Shown here: positions 17,745 through 26,771 of the stretch, piece after piece
Position numbering within the stretch: position 1 is the first letter of the stretch
Layout: every line of letters begins with the position of its first letter
NCBI GenBank assembly: GCA_902509675.1
Contig: CABWYN010000008.1
Location: 1 to 43,979 of the forward strand
Source: an uncultured Bacteroidota bacterium
Lineage (GTDB): Bacteria > Bacteroidota > Bacteroidia > Flavobacteriales > Flavobacteriaceae
Reading direction: 5' to 3'
DNA: 43,979 bases
The notes under the pieces: generated by a model
What the model was told of the DNA's origin: nothing
What the model saw: the letters and a program-made list of their open reading frames with translations, nothing else
Database searches by the model: none
Made by a program: the position numbers and the translations under genes

Positions 17745-18260
17745 ATGAAAAACCTTATTTTAATTACATGTGTTTCATTGTTTATTTTAAACAATTCATG
17801 TGAATCACCAGCATCATCAGTTGGAATGACATCATGGGATGGTGTAAAAGATATGAAATGGCATATAGGAACTGAAGCTCCGATAAAAACAGTAAAGGAG
17901 TTTGAGGACGCATGGAAAGCCAGAGATTATGAAAAAATGAAATCAATGTGTACGGATACAACATCTTTTGTTTCAGGTGACGGTGTCCCTGAAAGTATTG
18001 ATGAGCTAATTTCAAATGTTAAAAGACAAAACTATGTCAGAGATTCTATTGGAGCAACACTAACATGGGAAACTAAACAGGTTTTTTCTGTTGATTTAAT
18101 GCCTGGTGAAGGTGGAGAACATGTACATAGTTATATTGATGCAAAATATACTGAAGGTGATGCTGTAAACAGGTTTAGAGCTATTCAAAGATGGTTTGTT
18201 TCTGGAGGAAAAATTGTTCAACAAAGTTCTTATTGGCAAGATATTGTTGACGAAGAATAA
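17745..18260 (+). CDS. NTF2/SnoaL-like lipoprotein, tandem copy 1
   Basis: 171 aa. A short hydrophobic signal ends at Cys19 (LFILNNSCES), consistent with a permissive Bacteroidota lipobox. The mature part opens with SVGMTSWDGVKDMKWHIG, then a helical stretch EFEDAWKARDYEKMKSMCTDT typical of SnoaL/DUF4440-type NTF2 folds, then GGEHVHSYIDAKY and a C-terminal strand pair (FRAIQRWFVSGGKIVQQSSYW). No catalytic function can be assigned; such folds bind small molecules or act as isomerase-like scaffolds. It is clearly paralogous to the next gene (27 bases downstream), sharing MGxTxW, KAWxxRDYExM and GGEHVH motifs at matching positions, so the pair arose by tandem duplication. Confidence 0.82.
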   Translation: MKNLILITCVSLFILNNSCESPASSVGMTSWDGVKDMKWHIGTEAPIKTVKEFEDAWKARDYEKMKSMCTDTTSFVSGDGVPESIDELISNVKRQNYVRDSIGATLTWETKQVFSVDLMPGEGGEHVHSYIDAKYTEGDAVNRFRAIQRWFVSGGKIVQQSSYWQDIVDEE

Positions 18261-18287
18261 TAAATACTAACCTAAAATTAAACTACT

Positions 18288-18794
18288 ATGAAATTATTTA
18301 AAATTATCTGTGTTTCCATGATTGCATTAATCATGACTAATTGTATGAACACAGAAAGATCAATGGGATTTACTAATTGGTCTGATGACGGAAAAGAATA
18401 TAAATTCTTCCTAGGAACTGATCAAGCTGTTAAAGTTGTCAGAGATCTTGATAAAGCATGGGCTGAAAGGGATTATGAAGGAATGAGAGCGTTTTTATCA
18501 GATACCGCAAAATTTTATTGGCCGAATGGCGTAATACATAACGGTGTTGATGACTTTATTACCGCTATATCATCTAACGAAGGACCAGACAATGCTTGGA
18601 CTTTAAATGGTGCGTTTTCTATTGATATTGACCCTTCTATTGGTGGAGAACATGTGCACGCATCAATTAGCGGTAATATTGCAGATTCATTAGGAGTAAA
18701 AAAAGACTATCATGAAAAATATTATGTAATTGATGGAAAAGTGGTAACATGGCACCAATGGAGAATGAATATTAGACCTCAGGAAGAAGAATAA
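18288..18794 (+). CDS. NTF2/SnoaL-like lipoprotein, tandem copy 2
   Basis: 168 aa. The signal peptide ends at Cys19 (IALIMTNCMN), the same residue number as in copy 1. The mature sequence repeats the pattern of copy 1: SMGFTNWSDDGKEYKFFLG, then LDKAWAERDYEGMRAFLSDT, then SIGGEHVHASISG and YYVIDGKVVTWHQWRM, ending in an acidic QEEE. Divergence between the copies is substantial, so the duplication is not recent. Function is unknown. It ends 19 bases before the A-tract and stem of a strong terminator, so the two lipoprotein genes form their own short operon. Confidence 0.82.
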   Translation: MKLFKIICVSMIALIMTNCMNTERSMGFTNWSDDGKEYKFFLGTDQAVKVVRDLDKAWAERDYEGMRAFLSDTAKFYWPNGVIHNGVDDFITAISSNEGPDNAWTLNGAFSIDIDPSIGGEHVHASISGNIADSLGVKKDYHEKYYVIDGKVVTWHQWRMNIRPQEEE

Positions 18795-18813
18795 TCTTAA
18801 AAAAGCTACTTAC

Positions 18814-18847
18814 AAAAAAAAGCATCGAATTTTCGATGCTTTTTTTA
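18814..18847. terminator. Bidirectional intrinsic terminator
   Basis: An 8-bp perfect stem, AGCATCGA (18821-18828) pairing with TCGATGCT (18833-18840) across the loop ATTT, is preceded by seven A (18814-18820) and followed by a T run (18840-18846). Read on either strand it gives a hairpin followed by a U-tract, so it can end both the lipoprotein operon (+) and the long lpxD-to-SPFH operon (-), which converge here. It is the only clear GC-containing terminator hairpin I found in the window. Confidence 0.9.
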
Positions 18848-18865
18848 TGTCTGTAAAAAAACTTA

Positions 18866-19681
18866 TTAGTTGTTTCCTAGAATCAATGGTAAGCCATCAT
18901 CCCCACTACCGATTATAACAACCTTTGAATTATTAGATTCAGCTAATTTCATTGTAGCCTCAATCCCTTTATCTTTTAAAACATTTGTTGTTAAGGATGC
19001 AGCTAATATTCTGTTTGCATCTGCCTTACCTTGTGCCTCAATTCTTACTTTTTCTGCCTCTTTTGAAGCGGTAACAAGTCTAAATTCATATTCTAATGAT
19101 TCTTGCTCTTGCTTTAGTTTTCTTTCAATAGCCTCCTTTATTGATGACGGAAGAGTAACATCTCTAACCAAAATCTCGTTTAGCTGTATGTACTGATCGT
19201 CGACAATTTTTTTTGTTTCTTCATATATTTCTAACTGAATAGCATCTCTTTTTGAAGAATATAATTGCTCTGGGGTATATCTTCCAACAACACTTCTCGC
19301 TGCCGATCTAATAGCAGGAAGCAATATTCTTTGTCTATACGCCTCACTTTTCTCTTTGTGAAGTTTTCCTAAATCTTCATATTTAGGTTGAAACCAGGCG
19401 GATGCCTCTAACTGAATATCCAATCCATTTGAGGATAAAACGTTCATTTTTTCAAAAACTTCTTGTTGCCTAACTTCATAAACATACACTGAATTCCAAG
19501 GTAATACTATATGAAAACCTTCATCTAATGGTGGCTCGTCAGTAACTACACCTCCGTCAAAAAGTTTATATAATACTCCTGCTTCACCACTTCCAATAGT
19601 GACAAATGATTTTGCTACTACAAGTAACCCAAAAGTTAACATGATTAATAGCGGTACTCCAATTTTAGGTAAATTATTCAT
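18866..19681 (-). CDS. SPFH/prohibitin family membrane protein
   Basis: 271 aa. One N-terminal membrane segment (residues 8-27) is followed by an SPFH/Band 7 domain: GEAGVLYKLFDGGV, DEGFHIVLPWNSVYVYEVRQQ, ARSVVGRYTPEQLYSSKRD, then ILVRDVTLPSSIKEAIERKLKQEQ and a helical KEAEKVRIEAQGKADANRILA region. The closest type is the bacterial prohibitin-like group, which forms ring or cage oligomers at the inner membrane and often partners with AAA proteases or membrane microdomains; no partner lies beside it. It is the last gene of the lpxD-to-fabG run, 25 bases after fabG. Confidence 0.9.
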   Translation of the reverse strand: MNNLPKIGVPLLIMLTFGLLVVAKSFVTIGSGEAGVLYKLFDGGVVTDEPPLDEGFHIVLPWNSVYVYEVRQQEVFEKMNVLSSNGLDIQLEASAWFQPKYEDLGKLHKEKSEAYRQRILLPAIRSAARSVVGRYTPEQLYSSKRDAIQLEIYEETKKIVDDQYIQLNEILVRDVTLPSSIKEAIERKLKQEQESLEYEFRLVTASKEAEKVRIEAQGKADANRILAASLTTNVLKDKGIEATMKLAESNNSKVVIIGSGDDGLPLILGNN

Positions 19682-19706
19682 ATTTATATTATTTAAATTA
19701 AAATTA

Positions 19707-20453
19707 CTAAGTTAATAAACCACCATTTACGTGAATGGTTTGTCCTGTTATGTATGATGACATGTCACTCGCCAACCACACACATGTATCTGCAATATCA
19801 GAGGGCTTCCCTCCTCTTTTTAAAGGAATTGAATTTCTCCACTCCTCTACTACTTTTTCATCTAATACTTCTGTCATTTCAGTTTCTATAAATCCAGGGG
19901 CAATTACATTGCATCTTATATTTCTAGATCCAAGCTCTAAGGCAATAGATTTAGAAAACCCAATTATACCAGCTTTTGATGCTGCATAATTTGATTGACC
20001 GGCATTTCCTTTTACTCCTACCACAGAACCCATATTTATTATAGAACCAAATCTCTGCTTTAACATGGTTCTTTGAATAGCTTTGGTCATATTAAAAACT
20101 GACTTAAGATTAACTTCAATGACTCTATCAAAATCTTGTTCTTGCATTCTCATTAATAAATTATCTTTAGTGATACCTGCATTATTAATTAAAATATCAA
20201 CAACGGGGAAATCTTTGGTTATTTCATCGACTAATCTTTGACAGTCTTCAAAGTTTGAAGCATCAGACTTAAATCCTTTAACAACAATTTCTTTATTTGT
20301 CAATTCATTCTCTATCTCCTTGGCTAAATCAGAAGAACTAGAGTAAGTGAATAAGACATTCGCTCCATGCTCAGCAAAAGTTTTTGCAATACCTCTTCCA
20401 ATACCTCTTGTAGCACCGGTAATAATAGCTGTTTTTCCTTTTAAGATTTTCAT
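19707..20453 (-). CDS. fabG: 3-oxoacyl-[acyl-carrier-protein] reductase
   Basis: 248 aa, the standard FabG length. NADPH-binding TGATRGIGRG starts near residue 12, NNAG lies at 90-93, and the catalytic Ser143-Tyr156-Lys160 triad (MGSVVG; NYAASKAG) is intact. The C-terminus GQTIHVNGGLLT is typical. The enzyme reduces 3-oxoacyl-ACP in type II fatty acid elongation. It follows sucD by 3 bases. The fabZ activity of the same cycle is encoded in the same run as part of the lpxC fusion. Confidence 0.95.
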   Translation of the reverse strand: MKILKGKTAIITGATRGIGRGIAKTFAEHGANVLFTYSSSSDLAKEIENELTNKEIVVKGFKSDASNFEDCQRLVDEITKDFPVVDILINNAGITKDNLLMRMQEQDFDRVIEVNLKSVFNMTKAIQRTMLKQRFGSIINMGSVVGVKGNAGQSNYAASKAGIIGFSKSIALELGSRNIRCNVIAPGFIETEMTEVLDEKVVEEWRNSIPLKRGGKPSDIADTCVWLASDMSSYITGQTIHVNGGLLT

Positions 20454-20456
20454 AAA

Positions 20457-21332
20457 CTATTTATTTATTGTTTCTATGACTTTTTTACCAATTTCAGCAG
20501 GTGAATCTACTACATAAATTCCAGATTCATTTAAAATTCTTTTTTTTGCTGCAGCTGTATCATCCGTTCCCCCAACAATAGCACCAGCGTGCCCCATAGT
20601 TCTCCCAGACGGAGCAGTTTCTCCAGCAATAAAACCGATTACAGGTTTTTTAGATTTAGAATTTAAATACCATTTTGCAGCATCAGCTTCTAATTGACCT
20701 CCAATTTCACCTATTAAAACAATAATTTCTGTTTCATCGTCATTTACAAAAAGTTTCAAAGCATCCTTAACAGTTGTCCCAATTATTGGATCCCCTCCGA
20801 TTCCTATAGCAGTCGAAACTCCTAAACCCTGCTTCACTACCTGATCTGCAGCTTCATATGTCAGTGTTCCCGATTTAGAAACAATTCCAACATTACCCCT
20901 TTTAAAAATAAACCCAGGCATTATTCCAACCTTAGCTTCACCAGGAGTAATAACCCCTGGGCAATTAGGGCCAACTAAAATAGTATTTAAATCTTTTATA
21001 TGACTATTAACTCTAATCATATCTTTAACCGGAATCCCCTCGGTTATAGCTATAACTACAGAAATCCCTGCATCAGCTGCTTCTATAATAGCGCTTCCAG
21101 CATAAGCTGGTGGAACAAAAATTATACTAGTATTAGCATCTGTTTGTTTAACAGCATCTAATACAGTATTAAAAACCGGTAAACCTAAATGGGTCTGGCC
21201 TCCCTTTTTTGGAGTTACACCACCCACAATATTTGTTCCATAATCAATCATTTGAGAGGAATGGAATGTTCCTTCTTTTCCGGTGAATCCCTGAACGATA
21301 ATTTTTGAATTTTTGTTTACTAATACACTCAT
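20457..21332 (-). CDS. sucD: Succinyl-CoA synthetase alpha subunit
   Basis: 291 aa. The CoA-binding Rossmann domain opens with IIVQGFTGKEGTFHS near residue 12; GPNCPGVITPGE near 121 and the phosphohistidine loop GRTMGHAGAIVGG with His248 are intact. With the beta subunit it interconverts succinyl-CoA and succinate with NTP formation in the TCA cycle. sucC is not in the window, so the subunits are encoded at separate loci. It sits 2 bases after efp and 3 bases before fabG. Confidence 0.97.
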   Translation of the reverse strand: MSVLVNKNSKIIVQGFTGKEGTFHSSQMIDYGTNIVGGVTPKKGGQTHLGLPVFNTVLDAVKQTDANTSIIFVPPAYAGSAIIEAADAGISVVIAITEGIPVKDMIRVNSHIKDLNTILVGPNCPGVITPGEAKVGIMPGFIFKRGNVGIVSKSGTLTYEAADQVVKQGLGVSTAIGIGGDPIIGTTVKDALKLFVNDDETEIIVLIGEIGGQLEADAAKWYLNSKSKKPVIGFIAGETAPSGRTMGHAGAIVGGTDDTAAAKKRILNESGIYVVDSPAEIGKKVIETINK

Positions 21333-21334
21333 CT

Positions 21335-21901
21335 TTAGTCTTTAAATCTTTCTTTATAATTTCCTTTAATAGTATCAATTTTTATTTTGTCACCTTCGTT
21401 AATAAACAACGGAACATTCACAACAGCACCCGTCTCTAAAGTAGCTGGCTTTGTTGCATTGGTAGCAGTATTTCCCTTAACTCCTGGTTCTGTAGAAACA
21501 ACCTCCAAAACAACACTTGGTGGCATCTCAACTGAAAGAGGTATGTTATTTTCAGAATTTGTGATAACCGTAACAACTTCACCTTCCTTCATTAATTTTG
21601 GGTTGTCTAATAATTTCTCTTCAATCGATATCTGATTATAATCGTCCGTATTCATAAAATGATAAGTTGTTGAATCATTATACAAAAACTGAAATTTATT
21701 TGTTTCAACCCTTACTATATCTATTTTGTGACCTGACGAAAATGTGTTGTCAACCACCTTACCAGATGTTAAGCTCTTTAGTTTTGTCCTTACAAAAGCA
21801 GGGCCTTTTCCGGGTTTTACATGTAAAAATTCTATTATTTTATATATATCGTGATTGTATTTAATACACAACCCATTTCTTATTTCAGACGTTGTACTCA
21901 T
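21335..21901 (-). CDS. efp: Elongation factor P
   Basis: 188 aa with the three beta-barrel domains of EF-P. Domain I carries the loop VKPGKGPAF whose Lys32 corresponds to E. coli Lys34, the residue that is modified in many bacteria. GSSHKID-like DNTFSSGHKIDIVRVE and the C-terminal LETGAVVNVPLFINEGDKIKIDT are family landmarks. EF-P relieves ribosome stalling at polyproline stretches. No epmA/epmB or earP modification gene is nearby. It starts 1 base after the lpxA stop in the lipid A run. Confidence 0.97.
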   Translation of the reverse strand: MSTTSEIRNGLCIKYNHDIYKIIEFLHVKPGKGPAFVRTKLKSLTSGKVVDNTFSSGHKIDIVRVETNKFQFLYNDSTTYHFMNTDDYNQISIEEKLLDNPKLMKEGEVVTVITNSENNIPLSVEMPPSVVLEVVSTEPGVKGNTATNATKPATLETGAVVNVPLFINEGDKIKIDTIKGNYKERFKD

Positions 21902-21902
21902 T

Positions 21903-22688
21903 TTAATTTGATTTTGTATACCCTTTCATTATACCTCTATGAGAATTCTTTATAAACATCAAGATCTCATCTCTCTCATCAGAAGCTTCCATCTCTGCCT
22001 CAATAATTGCACAAGCTTGGGTATTATTATAGTTTTTTTGATATAGTAATCTATATATATTTTGAATTTCTCTAATTTTTTTTGATTCAAATCCTCGTCT
22101 TCTCAATCCCACTGAATTAATACCTACGTAAGAGAGGGGTTCTCTAGCAGCTTTTACATAAGGAGGTACGTCTTTACGAACCAATGAACCACCAGTAACA
22201 AAAGCGTGATTTCCGATAGAACAAAACTGATGAACAGCTGTTAATCCAGAAATAATAACAAAATCTCCAACTGTCACATGACCGGCTAAAGTCGTATTAT
22301 TTGAGAAAATGCAATTGTTGCCCACTAAACAATCGTGAGCTAAATGAGAATATGCCATAATTAAACAGTTATCTCCAATTACTGTTTGTTTTCTATCGGT
22401 AGTTCCTTTATTTATTGTTACACATTCTCTAATTGTAACGTTATCACCAATTATAGCATTGGTTTTTTCATTATTATATTTTAAATCCTGCGGGTTAGCA
22501 GAAATTACTGCTCCTGGATATATATTACAATTTTTTCCGATTCTAGCGCCATCCATTATGGATACGTTAGAACCAATCCATGTGCCCTCACCAATTTCTA
22601 CATCTCCATCAATGGAGGTAAAAGGTTCAATTACTACATTTTTAGCGACTTTTGCACTTGGATGAACATATGATAATGGTTGTTTCAT
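21903..22688 (-). CDS. lpxA: Acyl-ACP--UDP-N-acetylglucosamine O-acyltransferase
   Basis: 261 aa left-handed beta-helix protein built of hexapeptide repeats (IGEGTWIGSNVSI, IGDNVTIRECV and others), with a helical C-terminal domain. The catalytic histidine is in MAYSHLAHDC (His118, equivalent to E. coli His125). It adds a 3-hydroxyacyl chain to UDP-GlcNAc, the first step of lipid A synthesis. It starts 2 bases after the lpxC-fabZ stop and is followed after 1 base by efp. Confidence 0.97.
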   Translation of the reverse strand: MKQPLSYVHPSAKVAKNVVIEPFTSIDGDVEIGEGTWIGSNVSIMDGARIGKNCNIYPGAVISANPQDLKYNNEKTNAIIGDNVTIRECVTINKGTTDRKQTVIGDNCLIMAYSHLAHDCLVGNNCIFSNNTTLAGHVTVGDFVIISGLTAVHQFCSIGNHAFVTGGSLVRKDVPPYVKAAREPLSYVGINSVGLRRRGFESKKIREIQNIYRLLYQKNYNNTQACAIIEAEMEASDERDEILMFIKNSHRGIMKGYTKSN

Positions 22689-22690
22689 AA

Positions 22691-24094
22691 TTATTTGACT
22701 TTAGTTATTTGTGCAGTTAGTTCGGCCTCAGCGCATAATTTTCCATTAGCATAAGCCAGACCCTGCATATGACAAATACCCCGCCTGAATGGACCAAGTA
22801 AAGAACACTTAAAAATTATAGTATCTCCAGGTAAAACTTTATGTCTAAACCTAACCTTGTCAATTTTTGCAAAAAATGTTAAATATTTTTGTGGATCATC
22901 AAGCTTCGACATAACTAGTATTCCACCCATTTGCGCCATTGCCTCGATAATAATAACTCCAGGCATTACTGGGTATTCAGGAAAGTGACCTTTAAAGAAA
23001 TCCTCATCAATCGTAACATTTTTTACTCCTATGACCAAATCATCGTTAAGTTCATATATTTTATCAATAAATAAAAAAGGAGGTCTATGAGGTAAAATCT
23101 CCATTATTTTTGTTGTGTCAAGTAATGGTTTTGATGTGAAATCAATTTGGGGAATATCATTCTTTTTGGAATCTTTTATAATATCTTTCATTTTTTTTGA
23201 AAATTTTGTATTGATATAATGTCCAGGTTTAGTGGCTATAACTTTTCCCCTAACCCTTGTTCCAATTAATGCCAAATCTCCAATAACATCCAATAATTTA
23301 TGTCTTGCAGCTTCGTTTGGATAAAGTAAAGTTAGGTTATCTAAAATACCGTTAGATTTAACGGAGATCTTATCTTTGTTGAACGCTTTCTTTAGCTTAG
23401 ACATTGTTTCATCTGATAAAGGTTTATCTACATAAACAATTGCATTATTCAAATCACCACCTTTTATCAAGCCTTTGTTCAGAAGCATTTCTATCTCGTG
23501 CAAAAAACTGAAAGTCCTACAAGAGGATATATTATCTTTAAATTCAGAAATGTTTTCTATTGTTGCGTTTTGGGTTCCTAAGATTTTCGTTCCAAAGTCT
23601 ACCATTGTTGTTACCGAGTATTGGGGGGCCGGAATAATAGTTATTTCACTTCCAGAGGCTTCGTCTTTGTATGAAATAACATTCCTAACAATAAATTCCT
23701 TTCTTTTTTGGTTAAGCTGTTTAATTCCTGCTTTTTCCAATGCCTCAACAAAATATTTTGAAGAACCATCCATAATTGGGGGTTCTGAAGCATTTAGTTC
23801 AATCATTACATTATCAATTTCCAATCCAACTAGCGAAGCTAAAACGTGTTCACAAGTTTGAATTGTTATACTGTTTTTATTCAAACATGTTCCTCTCTCG
23901 GTACTGGTAACATAGTTTGCATCTGCTTCTATTAAGGGTGTACCCTCAATATCTGTCCGCTTAAAAATATATCCGTGATCAGAATCTGCAGGACAGAATG
24001 TAATACTCACATCCTTACCAGTGTGTAGCCCGACACCACTCAGGGAAATCTTCTTTGATATTGTGGTTTGATTTTCTTTAGTCGTTACTATCAT
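22691..24094 (-). CDS. lpxC: Bifunctional UDP-3-O-acyl-GlcNAc deacetylase / 3-hydroxyacyl-ACP dehydratase (LpxC-FabZ fusion)
   Basis: 467 aa in two enzymes. Residues 1-310 are LpxC: zinc and catalytic residues are His83 ([11 protein letters not shown]), His265 and Asp269 ([13 protein letters not shown]) and His292 (KPGHYIN). Residues 325-467 are Fab[14 protein letters not shown] near 334, with His370 ([13 protein letters not shown]) and Glu384 (IIEAMAQ) as the catalytic pair 14 residues apart. The first removes acetate from UDP-3-acyl-GlcNAc, committing to lipid A; the second dehydrates hydroxyacyl-ACP. The fusion is known in Bacteroidota and places two enzymes that compete for hydroxyacyl-ACP flux under one start. 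Its start overlaps the end of lpxD by 17 bases. Confidence 0.97.
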   Translation of the reverse strand: MIVTTKENQTTISKKISLSGVGLHTGKDVSITFCPADSDHGYIFKRTDIEGTPLIEADANYVTSTERGTCLNKNSITIQTCEHVLASLVGLEIDNVMIELNASEPPIMDGSSKYFVEALEKAGIKQLNQKRKEFIVRNVISYKDEASGSEITIIPAPQYSVTTMVDFGTKILGTQNATIENISEFKDNISSCRTFSFLHEIEMLLNKGLIKGGDLNNAIVYVDKPLSDETMSKLKKAFNKDKISVKSNGILDNLTLLYPNEAARHKLLDVIGDLALIGTRVRGKVIATKPGHYINTKFSKKMKDIIKDSKKNDIPQIDFTSKPLLDTTKIMEILPHRPPFLFIDKIYELNDDLVIGVKNVTIDEDFFKGHFPEYPVMPGVIIIEAMAQMGGILVMSKLDDPQKYLTFFAKIDKVRFRHKVLPGDTIIFKCSLLGPFRRGICHMQGLAYANGKLCAEAELTAQITKVK

Positions 24095-25106
24095 TATTTT
24101 TTTTAAGCTTGTTTATATCCTTAACTATTTTTTCTAAATTTCTAAAATAGACATAGGATCTGTTAAAGGTTCTTTCATCAATTGCCGGAGTACCCCTTAA
24201 AATTGTATTGTCTTTAATGTTACTAAAAACACCAGCTTGGCCGTTAATCCTTACATTATTACCAATTTTTAGATGCCCAATAATACCAACTTGACCACCA
24301 ATTTGGCAATTTTCTCCAATTTTTGTTGAACCAGCAATACCACACTGACCCGCTATAACGGTATTTTTCCCGATCGTAACATTATGAGCTATTTGTACTA
24401 AATTATCAATCTTTACCCCATCAGATACCACTGTGGAACCTAAAGTAGCCCTATCTATCGATGAATTAGAGCCAATTTCAACGTTATCACCAATTACAAC
24501 GTTTCCAATTTGAGGTGTTTTTATATAGTCTCCCTGTTTGTTGGGTGCAAATCCAAATCCATCCGAACCAATTACTGAGTTGGAATGCACTATACAATTA
24601 TCTCCGATAATTGAATCTGAATAAATACGCACTCCAGAATAGATCAAACAGTTTTTTCCAATCTTAACGTTATCACCTACAGAAACATTATCTAAAATAA
24701 TTGTAGCATCATCGATTTGACAATTTTTATTTATAACAGAAAAATTACCAACTGAGATGTTTTTTCCCAGCTGAGTAGTTTTATCAATTACCGAGTTTTC
24801 ACTAATTCCAAAAAATTGAATTCCGTCGCCAGAAAACTTATTGAGTAAGGTATTAAACGCAGAGTATGAGTTATCGACCTTGATTAGACTACAATTTAAA
24901 TTTAAATCGTGCTTGAGATCCTTATCAATTATAATAGCTGTAGCATTAGTTTTACTAATGTAGGGTAAGTATTTAGGATTAGAAATAAATGATATATCAC
25001 CCTTTGACGCATGTTCAATCTTAGAAATATTATTAACTGTTGCATGCTTATCTCCAACAACAGTTCCATCTAACATAACAGCCAATTCAGCCAAGGTTAA
25101 TTCCAT
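24078..25106 (-). CDS. lpxD: UDP-3-O-(3-hydroxyacyl)glucosamine N-acyltransferase
   Basis: 342 aa. The N-terminal uridine-binding domain begins [14 protein letters not shown], and from residue 100 to 320 the protein is a hexapeptide left-handed beta-helix ([30 protein letters not shown]). [13 protein letters not shown] is an LpxD signature. It adds the N-linked hydroxyacyl chain to UDP-3-acyl-GlcN. An in-frame TTG at 25115 would add three residues, but that TTG is the end of a full TTG-N17-TAnnTTTG promoter (25113-25140), so ATG at 25106 is the start. It heads the seven-gene minus-strand operon. Confidence 0.96.
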   Translation of the reverse strand: MELTLAELAVMLDGTVVGDKHATVNNISKIEHASKGDISFISNPKYLPYISKTNATAIIIDKDLKHDLNLNCSLIKVDNSYSAFNTLLNKFSGDGIQFFGISENSVIDKTTQLGKNISVGNFSVINKNCQIDDATIILDNVSVGDNVKIGKNCLIYSGVRIYSDSIIGDNCIVHSNSVIGSDGFGFAPNKQGDYIKTPQIGNVVIGDNVEIGSNSSIDRATLGSTVVSDGVKIDNLVQIAHNVTIGKNTVIAGQCGIAGSTKIGENCQIGGQVGIIGHLKIGNNVRINGQAGVFSNIKDNTILRGTPAIDERTFNRSYVYFRNLEKIVKDINKLKKNNDSND

Positions 25107-25112
25107 AACATA

Positions 25113-25140
25113 CAAAATTAGGAAATTTCTAGAGATTCAA
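25113..25140 (-). promoter_or_regulatory. Bacteroidota promoter of the lpxD operon
   Basis: On the minus strand TTG (25140-25138) is followed by 17 bases and then TAATTTTG (25120-25113), the full -33/-7 arrangement described for Flavobacterium. The -7 box ends only six bases before the lpxD ATG, so the transcript would have almost no leader. Confidence 0.7.
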
Positions 25141-25222
25141 GGTTTAAAGCTTTGTTAAATTATTCAATTATAATCTAAAAATTTATTATTTATAAATTAA
25201 CTTTATTACTTATTAAATAAAA

Positions 25223-26770
25223 ATGTCAAAAAATAAAATTTTGTGGGTTGATGATGAGATTGATTTTCTTAAATCTCATATTATTTTTTTAAATGATAGA
25301 GGTTACGATGTTAACACATGTACTAACGGTAGTGACGCAATGGAGTTAATAAAAACAAACCTGTATGATATAGTTTTACTAGATGAAAATATGCCAGGAA
25401 TTAACGGAATCGAAACTTTAAAACAAATTAAGAAAATCAATTCAAATTTAAAAGTTATAATGATTACCAAAAGTGAAGAAGAAAATATTATGGATGAAGC
25501 TATTGGTAAAGAAATATCTGATTATCTAATTAAACCGGTAAATCCAAATCAAATTTTACTGAGTCTTAAAAAAAATCTTAAAGACAAAGAATTAATAAAA
25601 AATAACAATGTAATTGAATATCAACAAGAGTTTAGAAATTTATCATTAAAAATGATGAATATCACAGATTTTAATCAGTGGATTGATTTATATAAAGAAA
25701 TTCTAAAATGGGAGCTTAATCTTTCAAAAATAAATGACTCAACCATGATTGAAATATTAAAAACTCAAAAAAGTGAGGCAAATTCCCTTTTTGCAAAGTT
25801 TATTGAAAAAAACTATTCAGAATGGTTAAATTCGGTTGAATCACCAACTCTTTCACATAATTTAATCAAAAATCATTTAGTCAAAGAATTAGGTCAGACC
25901 CCTACTCTGTTTTTAGTTATTGATAATTTAAGATATGATCAGTGGATGGTAATAGAACCGCTAATTTTAGATTATTATAAAAAAGAAAGTGAAATATCAT
26001 ATTTCAGCATCCTTCCGACAACCACCCAGTACGCCAGAAACTCTTTATTTTCCGGTTTAATGCCATTAAAAATTAAAGAAAAATACCCTAAATTCTGGAA
26101 AGATGATCACGAACAAGGAGGTAAAAATTTATTTGAACATGAATTATTAGATAAAAACTTAGAAAATTTATTTAAGAGAAAGATTAATCATGAATATTTT
26201 AAAATAACTAATCTTAAAAACGGGGTAAAATTGGCTAGTAATCTTAAAGCAAAAATCAATAATACACTCACTACTATTGTATATAATTTCGTTGATATGT
26301 TATCACATTCAAAAACTGAAATGGAAATGATCAAAGAATTAGCATCTAACGATAAGGCATACAGGTCGCTAACCAAGAGTTGGTTTGAAAATTCTCCATT
26401 ATTTGATATTATTAAAAATGCCCAAGATCTTGGTTTTAAAATGATAATAACCACTGATCATGGCACTATTAATGTCAAGAATCCAGCAAAAATAATTGGT
26501 GACAAAAATACCAGTCAAAATCTTAGATATAAAACCGGAAAAAGTCTCACATATAATAATAAAGAAAATTTATCCTACAAAAATCCTGAGCTAATAGGAT
26601 TACCCAAAACCTCAATAAATTCTTCATACGTATTTTCGAAAGAAGATTTTTATTTAGTGTACCCAAACAATTATAACCATTTCAGTAATTATTTTAAAAA
26701 TACATACCAGCACGGAGGTATTTCCATGGAAGAAATGATTATTCCTTTTATTGTATTAAATCCAAAATAA
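25223..26770 (+). CDS. porX: Response regulator with PglZ domain, PorX-like (type IX secretion regulator)
   Basis: 515 aa. Residues 1-120 are a CheY-like receiver: acidic pocket DDE (10-12), phospho-acceptor Asp54 in LLDENMPG, and the KP pair in YLIKPVNP. After a helical linker, residues from about 220 form a PglZ domain of the alkaline phosphatase superfamily: LVIDNLRYDQW near 232, PTTTQYARNSLFSG near 265 with the putative catalytic threonine, a metal-binding TTDHGT near 411, and QHGG near 496. This architecture and length are those of PorX, which with its histidine kinase and a sigma factor controls type IX secretion genes, and whose PglZ domain is a phosphodiesterase. No kinase is adjacent. 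It starts a three-gene run with tsaE. Confidence 0.93.
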   Translation: MSKNKILWVDDEIDFLKSHIIFLNDRGYDVNTCTNGSDAMELIKTNLYDIVLLDENMPGINGIETLKQIKKINSNLKVIMITKSEEENIMDEAIGKEISDYLIKPVNPNQILLSLKKNLKDKELIKNNNVIEYQQEFRNLSLKMMNITDFNQWIDLYKEILKWELNLSKINDSTMIEILKTQKSEANSLFAKFIEKNYSEWLNSVESPTLSHNLIKNHLVKELGQTPTLFLVIDNLRYDQWMVIEPLILDYYKKESEISYFSILPTTTQYARNSLFSGLMPLKIKEKYPKFWKDDHEQGGKNLFEHELLDKNLENLFKRKINHEYFKITNLKNGVKLASNLKAKINNTLTTIVYNFVDMLSHSKTEMEMIKELASNDKAYRSLTKSWFENSPLFDIIKNAQDLGFKMIITTDHGTINVKNPAKIIGDKNTSQNLRYKTGKSLTYNNKENLSYKNPELIGLPKTSINSSYVFSKEDFYLVYPNNYNHFSNYFKNTYQHGGISMEEMIIPFIVLNPK

Positions 26771-26771
26771 A

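Noticed and set aside
21387-21635. Open frame antisense to efp, and similar antisense frames over parC, parE, lpxC and sucD
   Set aside because: They mirror strongly conserved genes on the other strand and show no family signal or start context.
25113-25115. Upstream TTG as start of lpxD
   Set aside because: It is part of the full promoter; the ATG at 25106 matches the family N-terminus.
25223-26770. PglZ domain as a BREX phage-defence component
   Set aside because: The receiver domain, size and isolation from brx genes fit PorX, not BREX PglZ.
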